Positions 57,701-64,000 of a stretch of DNA of 64,000 nt are shown one piece after another. Source of the stretch: Talpa occidentalis (lineage: Eukaryota > Chordata > Mammalia > Eulipotyphla > Talpidae); NCBI RefSeq assembly GCF_014898055.3, contig NW_023605083.1, positions 90,675,721 through 90,739,720 of the forward strand, given 5' to 3'. A model generated the notes under the pieces. The model was not told the DNA's origin and did no database searches. It worked only from the letters and a program-made list of their open reading frames with translations. The stretch's first letter is position 1. The number at the start of each line of letters is the position of its first letter. The position numbers and the translations under genes were made by a program.

Positions 57701-58825
57701 AGCCCTCCTTTAGGCTCGCTTCTCTCTCCCACTCTAACCCCCATCCCCATTCAGCCTCTATAAACCCCTCCAGCTGACACGTTCACTTCCCCTTCACAGC
57801 CACATTCTCAGATGTTGCCTAATTTAAACCTCACCTGCCTCTGCTTTCTCACCCCGCTCTAGGCTGGTTTCTGCAACCTCCCACCCCACCCTGACACCAC
57901 TGACAAGGTGGCCAGAGCCCTCTGCACCCTCTGGACACATGTCCATTGTGATCTGTCTCATAATGTCCCAAGTTGTTCCCAAATTTCTGACTTCCCTTCT
58001 CCCTATTCCCCACCCACTGGAGCACCTTTTGGAAGTGGAAATTTACCCATATTCTTCTATTGCCTGAAACTCATCCGTGGCTCCTTATGGTGCTCGGAAG
58101 TCTAAGGTCTCTCACATGGCCTGCAGGGTCCTGTGTGATCTGACCCTTGCCCACCCACATTTCTTTACACTCCACTCTTCACTCTCGATGATTCTCTTTC
58201 CTGTGCCTGAACTCTCTTCTCACCTCTTATCCCTTTCTACCTAACTCTTACTTATCTGTGAACTTCCAGCCCTGAATTTCTTCCTTGGGAAAACCTTCTA
58301 GGACTTCCCAAATCTAGGTTAGGGGCCTATTTCAGAAGTCAACCACATGTCTATTGGTCAAGTGCACCTTCTAATGACAAAATGTCCCACCTGCTGTCCC
58401 CCGGAAGGGGCACCTTGTAGCCACAAAAGTAGGCCCCTCAGCTCATCAGTGGTGACTGGACAAGGGGTAGCACTTGAGCCAGATGATGGTAATCCACAGA
58501 CTTGCTGTTTGCATTTTTTTTTTTTGTTTGTTTGTCTGTATAATTTGCCAGCTGCAAAAAGGATTGGAAATGTGGAGAAAATGAGGCCATAGCAGCAGGA
58601 AGTGCGGTGGAAAGTTGCCTAGAGAGGCCACCATGTGGGACAGGGCCCCTGAGGCTGTTGTTTTTGCTGAGTTGGTATCAGTTCAGGTAATGGTTGTAAA
58701 CAGAAGATGGTCTGGCAAGTTTAGGATGGAAAGGAATTTGTTACAAATACATGGAATACAACATGGTGTCCATAGTAAATGCTGTATTGCCTTTTGAAAG
58801 TTTGCTGACAGTATTGTCAAGTTCT
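57700..58825. other. Intergenic region upstream of GP1BA
   Basis: No gene. Bases 57990-58310 resemble an antisense L2 end (phrases TGCCTGAAACTCATCCGTGGCTCC, TTCCTTGGGAAAACCTTC), judged from memory. The rest is unassigned. Confidence 0.45.
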
Positions 58826-58827
58826 TT

Positions 58828-59467
58828 TTAAGATTTATTTACTTATGCAAGAACTGGGGTACAGGGCCTCCCTGGTGCGCAACGGGTTAAATGCAACCTA
58901 TGGAGCTATCCACAGCCACTGCAGCATGAGTTCAATTCCGGGCCAGGGAGTTCCCACATGGCGCAGGAGATCTCTCCTGACTTGCCCGCTGCTCCCCTCA
59001 GCAGTGTATTTCGGTCAGTCTGCCTGTTCTGTTCCCCACTCTGTCTCTGGTGAATCCTCTCACCTCCCACACCTCTGGCCTGTACCCCAGTTCTTGTATG
59101 CATAAATAAATAAATCTTTAAAAAAGGAAGAAAGAACTGTGCTGTGCTTGGGCGCCAGCAGCCGAGGGGGCAGAGTGCTCAGCTTATTGCCACGCAGGTA
59201 GAGCTTGTGGAGACGACTCAGGCCATCCAAGGAGTGGGGAGAGGATTGTTGGACAAGTTGTTGTGTGTGAGAGGATTCACCAGAGACAGAGTGGGGAACA
59301 GAACAAGCAGACTGACTGAAATACACTGCTGAGGGGAGCAGCGGGCGAGACAGGAGAGGTCTGCTGTGCCATGTGGGTAACTTCCTGGTGGGGAATCGGA
59401 CTCGTGTTGCAGAGGCTGCGGTTAGCTTCATAGGTTGTGTCTTAACCCCTTGCACCACCAGGGAGGC
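58828..59467. repeat. Composite: antisense SINE split by a sense SINE plus a GP1BA fragment
   Basis: The tail of an antisense SINE (58828-58866) is separated from its body and head (about 59262-59467) by a complete sense SINE (58867-59125) and about 105 bp copied from GP1BA (59140-59245). Confidence 0.8.
59140..59245 (-). pseudogene. Copy of a GP1BA leucine-rich-repeat coding segment
   Basis: Matches 56752-56858 with a handful of substitutions, in the same orientation and 2.4 kb away. The minus strand still reads [20 protein letters not shown], equivalent to the GP1BA repeat. It has no promoter or splice context and cannot be a gene. Confidence 0.85.
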
Positions 59468-60119
59468 CTGAATCTGAAGTTCTTATCACAAGAAAAAGAA
59501 ATCTACATATGGTGATGGATGTTAACCAGACTTATTGTGGTGATCATTTCACAATATATACCATTATGTGTGCACCTGGAACCATATAATGCTGTATGTC
59601 AGAGAGTCCTTAATCAAAAAATAAAGACACAGAAGAAAATACACTGTCTACTTCACAGCCTTCTAGTGAGGGCTAGTGAACCAGGTATGGAACCGTGTAG
59701 CCAGGACCAGTGCTCAGAACCAGGCTGCAGAACCAGTCTGGCGAGCAGAGCTCAGCGTCTGGGCAGCACCAGGTGGGTCATGAAGTTTGCACCTCTGGGC
59801 TGCTGAGCCAAGAACTCCATTTCCATGACCTCCCTGGCAGAGAGAATTCTGCACCATCCCTGATCCTCTGTAACATCAGCTCCTGATTCAAGGTCTAGGT
59901 GAGGGTTTGCTAGATTGTTCCCCTGCCTCACATGAATTAAAAAAGGAAAAGCAGGTATCTGGCTTTTTTTTTTTTTTGGGGGGGGGGGCTTCTGTAACAG
60001 GAGGGAGATTCTGCATGAGATCCAGAGTGAAGGATTTTACAAAGTGTAGAAGTCATACACTTTGGTACCTACTGAAATGATCCCGTGCTTTACTTTCTTC
60101 AAATGTCCTGAATCATGTT

Positions 60120-60395
60120 TTTTTTTTTTTTTAAAAGATTTATTTATTTTATACAAGAACTGGGGTACAGGCCAAAGGCATGGAAAGGTGAGAGAATTCA
60201 CCAGAGACAGAGTGGGGAAGCAGAATAGGCGGATGGACCGAAGACACTGCTGAGGGGAGCAGCGGGGCAAGACAGGAGAGGTCTGCCGTGCCATGTGGGT
60301 ATCGCCCTGGCCGGCTAGGAATCGAACCTGTGCTGCAGAGGCTGCAGATAGCTTCACAGTGCTGCGCTCAACCTGCTGAGCCACCAGGGAGGCCC
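60120..60395 (-). repeat. T+ SINE, antisense
   Basis: Flanked by 16-bp direct repeats TGTCCTGAATCATGTT / TGTCCTGAATTATGTT with one mismatch. Confidence 0.88.
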
Positions 60396-60429
60396 TGTCC
60401 TGAATTATGTTAATACATTTCCTGATTTG

Positions 60430-60672
60430 GGGGCCTCTTAGTGACCTAAGGGTTACATCTCAGTGCAATCACCTCTACTGAGTGAGTTCCATCCCTGGCC
60501 AGGGAGCTAACCCACAGTAAACCTCTCCTGTCTCGCCTGCTGCTCCCCTCAGCAGTGTATTTCAGTCGTTCCACCTATTCTGCTCCCCACTCTGTCTCTG
60601 GTGAATCCTCTCAGCCCCTGCACCTCTGGTCTACACCCCAGTTCTTCTACAAAATAAATATTTTTTAAAAAA
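60430..60672 (+). repeat. T+ SINE, sense
   Basis: Head GGGGCCTCTTAGTGACC; tail AAATAAATATTTTTT. Flanking repeats ATACATTTCCTGATTTG / ATACATTTTCTGATTTTG. Confidence 0.85.
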
Positions 60673-60845
60673 ATACATTTTCTGATTTTGTATCTTGAGT
60701 GCTTGGAATTCACTTTACCTGGTCATAATGTGAATTATTATGAATTACATTCATAATTATGAATTACTCTTTTAAAATAATTCCAGGTTTTATTTAGATT
60801 TTTTGTAAGAATTTTTACATCTAAGTTAGAAAATAGGGGTGACCC

Positions 60846-61109
60846 GGGCCTCCCTGGTGGCACAAGGGGTTAAGCACAGGTCTATGAAACTATCCGCAGC
60901 CACTGAAGCACGAGTTTGATCCCCGGGCAGGGGGCAACCCACATGGTGCAGCAGACCTCTCCTGTCTCGCCTGTGGCTCCCCTCAGCAGTGTAATTCAGT
61001 CACTGCCTGTTCTGCTCCCCACTCTGTCTCTGGTGAATCCTCTCACTCCCTGCACCTCTGGCCTGTACCCCAGTTCTTGTATGCATAAATAAAATAAATC
61101 TTAAAAAAA
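60846..61109 (+). repeat. T+ SINE, sense
   Basis: Complete; flanking repeats AAATAGGGGTGACCC / AAATAGGGGTGGCCC. Inserted in the L1-like region. Confidence 0.88.
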
Positions 61110-61347
61110 ATAGGGGTGGCCCATAGATTTCTTTTGAAGGATTTCTTTTTGTCTGTTTTTCTGTTTGTTTTGTTATCAGAGTTATGCTTATCAAATAAAG
61201 TAGGAAGTTTTATATTTCTGGTCCACTTACAGATCATAGGAATTTTCCATTCTATGTAAGTTTTTGGGCTAGTTGTTCTATTGTTGATAGAGTAGCATTG
61301 AAGTTTGAAGTTCAAATGTAATTTCTGTTTCTAGAGTTTTCTTTTTT

Positions 61348-61590
61348 TTCTAAGATTTTTTTATTTATACAAGAACTCAGGTACAGGCCAGATGTGAGGG
61401 AGGGTGAGAGAACTCACCAGAGACAGAGCGGGGAGCACTGAAGACATTGCTGAAGGGAGTAGCGGGCAAGGCAGGAGAGGACTGCCGCTCCGTGTGGGTT
61501 TCTTCCCCGCTGGCTGGGAATCGAACCAGCACTGCAGAGGCTGCGGACAGCTTCAGAGCACTGCGCTCAACCCGCTGCGCCACTGGGGAG
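61348..61590 (-). repeat. T+ SINE, antisense
   Basis: Poly-T-rich tail, body with a short deletion, head ending GCGCCACTGGGGAG. Confidence 0.8.
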
Positions 61591-61886
61591 CTAAACTATA
61601 AAGTTTTAGCTTTCTAGATTTGCATCTCTGTTGTCTAGTACAGACACTATGGGGTTGCTAATGTCTTATTGGTGGATGGAAACTTTTATTATATGATGTC
61701 CCCTTGTTTTTGGTAATTTAGTTCTTTTCTTTGCTCTGAAGTCTGTCAATCTGTTATTAAAATAGATGCTTTTTTTCCTTTGATTCCTATTCAGTTGTAT
61801 CTTTTTTCTACCCTTTCAATTTTAGCTTGCCTGTGTAGGTGCAGGGGAAGTGAGTTTCTTCTAGACAGCATGTGTTGTCTCCATGT

Positions 61887-62204
61887 TTTTTTTTTTTTTT
61901 AATTTTTTTTTTTAATAGAGGCATGTTTTATTTATTTATTTGTTTGTTTGTTTGTTTGTTTATACATGCACTGGGTACAGTCAGAAGCGCGGGAGGGTGA
62001 GAGAATTCACCAGAGCGGGGAGCAGAGCAGGCAGAAGGACCGAAGTACACTGCTGAGGGGAGCAGCGGGCGGCAGGAGAGGTCTGCGCGCCATGTGGGAC
62101 CCTCCTCCGGTGGCCGGGGAGCAGCTGGGGATCGAACTGGCGCTGCAGAGGCCGCGGGCTGCTTCGCAACCCAGTGCTCAACCGCTGCGCCACCGGGGAG
62201 GCCC
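61887..62204 (-). repeat. T+ SINE, antisense, with CTCC..GGGTCCCAC variant head
   Basis: The tail has (TTTG)n. The head shares the GGGTCCCAC segment with the short SINE at 54982-55099, suggesting the same source subfamily. Flanked by CTCCATGTTTTTT on both sides. Confidence 0.82.
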
Positions 62205-63799
62205 CTCCATGTTTTTTTAATCTGCTCTGTCAATCTGTGTCTTTTGGTTGATGCAATTGGACCATTTACTTGGAGGAGAATTGTTGGTATATTAGGACTG
62301 ACGTCTGGCATTTTGTTCTCTGTTTTTTTTCTCTTGGTTTTCCATTTCTCTGTTTTTGTTTTCCTACCTTCTTGGGGCCTGCTTAAACATCTCTTGGAAT
62401 TCAACTCTCAGTGAGCTGTAGCATGGTCATGTGATACTAGTAGGATAGGATTAAGTTCTGAGGAATGAGTCACCATTTCTTCCTTGTGCAAATGTCAGAG
62501 CGGCGTCACACAGACCCAGCTGGCACAGCCTGCACGCACCTGGGCTCTGACAGGCCGCCCTCGTGTGTGTGCTCATCATTGACTGAATGTTATGCAGCAG
62601 GTGATCATGTTCTTGAATATACCTCTTTACATAACATTTTTATTACAACCCAAAACATTACATTATATATACATAACTTTTCACAGTCAGACAGTGCTGT
62701 CATAGCTTCTCTAGATAAACTTAGAACAATATCAGAAGATAAATTTTGCTTCTAGCATCAAACATCAAACATGACTTCAAAAACTCAAGAAAAGGAAGAA
62801 AACTTGTTGTATGTACCAGTTTCTCTTAGATGTTCCTTCTCCCTTCCTCCTGTTCCAGAAAGCTTCTTTTAGCATTCCTTTTCTGTTCAGAGAACTGCCT
62901 TTACTCATTTATTTAGGGTTGACCTGCTGGTGATAAATCTTAATTTTCCTGGAGGAAATTTTGAGGGGTATAGGAGTCTCAGTTGACAGTTCTTTTCCTT
63001 TCTTTTAGCATTTGAAACATACTGTGCCATTTCCTCTGGCTTACATGGTTTCTGGTGAGAAATCTGTTTGAATTGCTCTCCTCCCTATAAGTAAGATGGC
63101 ATTTTTCTCTGACTGTTTTTCAAGTGTAATTACGATGCATCTCAGTATGGATTTCTTTGGGTTTATTCTGTTTGAGATTTGTTCAGGTTCTTGCATGATT
63201 TTGGAGAATTCTTTATTCTGGTTACTAGTTCTTTGTCAGATGTGTGGGCTGCAAATATTTTCTCCCAGTCTGTAACTATAGTCTTTTCATCCTCTTAAGG
63301 GTGTATTTCTCTCTATTAAGCATATGTCTCTTATCAAATGGGGTTATTTTTTTTCAGCCATCAATTTTTGAGAACTCTTTCAGCCCCACCCTCTTTCTCT
63401 TCTGGGTCTTTGCAAACACAAAGGCAGATCTTTTGTTATAGTCCCACAGATCCCTGAGACTTTTTAAGTCTGTTTTCTCTCTGTTGTTCAGAATGTGTGC
63501 TTTATATTGTTGTTCTCTTCCAGTTCACCGATTCTTTTCTCTGTTCCCTCCATTCTTTTTTGGTGACCATTCACTGAGCTTTAATTTCAGTTATTATATT
63601 TTTTAGCTCTAAATTTTCCATTTGGTTCTTTAGATCTTCTGTTTCTTTGCTAAAGCTTACTACTTTTTTCATCTGGAAGATATTCATAGTTTCCTATTAA
63701 GGCATTTTTACCTTAACTGCTTTAAAATATTTTTTGATAATTCTAACATCTCTGCCCTTGAGGGGTTGGGAGTTATTGTCTTTTTAAAATTTGATTTGT

Positions 63800-64000
63800 G
63801 GGCCTCCCCGGTGGCACAGCAGGTTGAGCGCAAGGCTGTGAAGCTGTCCGCAGCATCCACAGCACCGGTTCAATTCCTGGCGGGCCAGGGAGAATACCAC
63901 ATGGCACAGCAGACCTCTACTGTCTTGCCTGCTGCTCCCCTCAGCAGTGCCTTCGGTCCATCTGCCTGTTCTGCTCTCCGCTCTGTCTGTGGTGAATCCT
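63800..64000 (+). repeat. T+ SINE, sense, cut by the window end
   Basis: Head GGGCCTCCCCGGTGGCACAG with a well kept box B region GGTTCAATTCC at about 63867. The element runs past 64000. Confidence 0.85.

Larger units (their letters stand above)
60680..63800 (-). mobile_element. Antisense L1 LINE, degenerate, with nested SINEs
   Basis: The plus strand reads like the reverse complement of the 3' half of L1: GAGTTTCTTCTAGACAGCATGTG, GTCAATCTGTGTCTTTTGG, TTTGTCAGATGTGTGGGCTGC, GCAAATATTTTCTCCCAGTCTGT. The ORF is broken by many stops. At least three T+ SINEs have inserted into it. Boundaries are approximate and more than one L1 fragment may be present. Confidence 0.65.

Overview
This window is vertebrate nuclear DNA from a placental mammal. 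The genes have many short exons with GT-AG introns, CpG-island promoters and AATAAA/ATTAAA poly(A) signals. Between them lie L1, L2, MIR, Tigger and LTR remnants and many copies of one tRNA-derived SINE. That SINE ends in AATAAA motifs followed by a TCTTT pol III terminator (a 'T+' SINE). It is not the primate Alu, the rodent B1 or the ruminant Bov-tA, so I infer a laurasiatherian, possibly a rhinolophoid bat. The species call is a guess.

The gene order matches, in reverse complement, the human 17p13.2 block. A CpG island at 1-650 is probably the promoter end of KIF1C (minus). Next come INCA1 (plus, coding 2117-10403), CAMTA2 (plus, 11137/12530-27479), SPAG7 (plus, 28437-32666), ENO3 (minus, 38457-34250), PFN1 (plus, 41893-44374), RNF167 (minus, 48994-45309), SLC25A11 (plus, 49997-52159) and GP1BA (minus, 57249-55213). 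I rebuilt every coding exon by splice phase and protein family similarity; all eight genes give complete open frames of the expected length. The block mixes housekeeping genes (actin dynamics, mitochondrial 2-oxoglutarate/malate exchange, ubiquitin ligation) with muscle-specific (ENO3), cardiac/neural (CAMTA2) and platelet-specific (GP1BA) genes, packed head-to-head or tail-to-head with very short spacers. The region from 57.6 kb to the end is gene-poor: an antisense L1 riddled with SINEs.

The most unusual structure is in INCA1 intron 4. It is a 1.76-kb endogenous retrovirus whose two nearly identical LTRs face each other (inverted), flanked by a 4-bp target duplication (GGAT). The 0.8-kb loop holds a tRNA-Lys1,2-like primer site and a reversed integrase fragment fused straight to an LTR end. 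A solo LTR of the same family, with its own 4-bp duplication, lies in intron 1. Further points are three local 'templated' copies (93 bp into a SINE in INCA1 intron 1; about 105 bp of the GP1BA leucine-rich-repeat coding region into a SINE 2.4 kb away; a decayed ENO3 exon copy downstream of ENO3), a 64-bp tandem duplication in RNF167, a cluster of TCTCGCGAGA-type elements in the RNF167/SLC25A11 promoter, and six same-orientation CCAAT boxes in SPAG7 intron 1.
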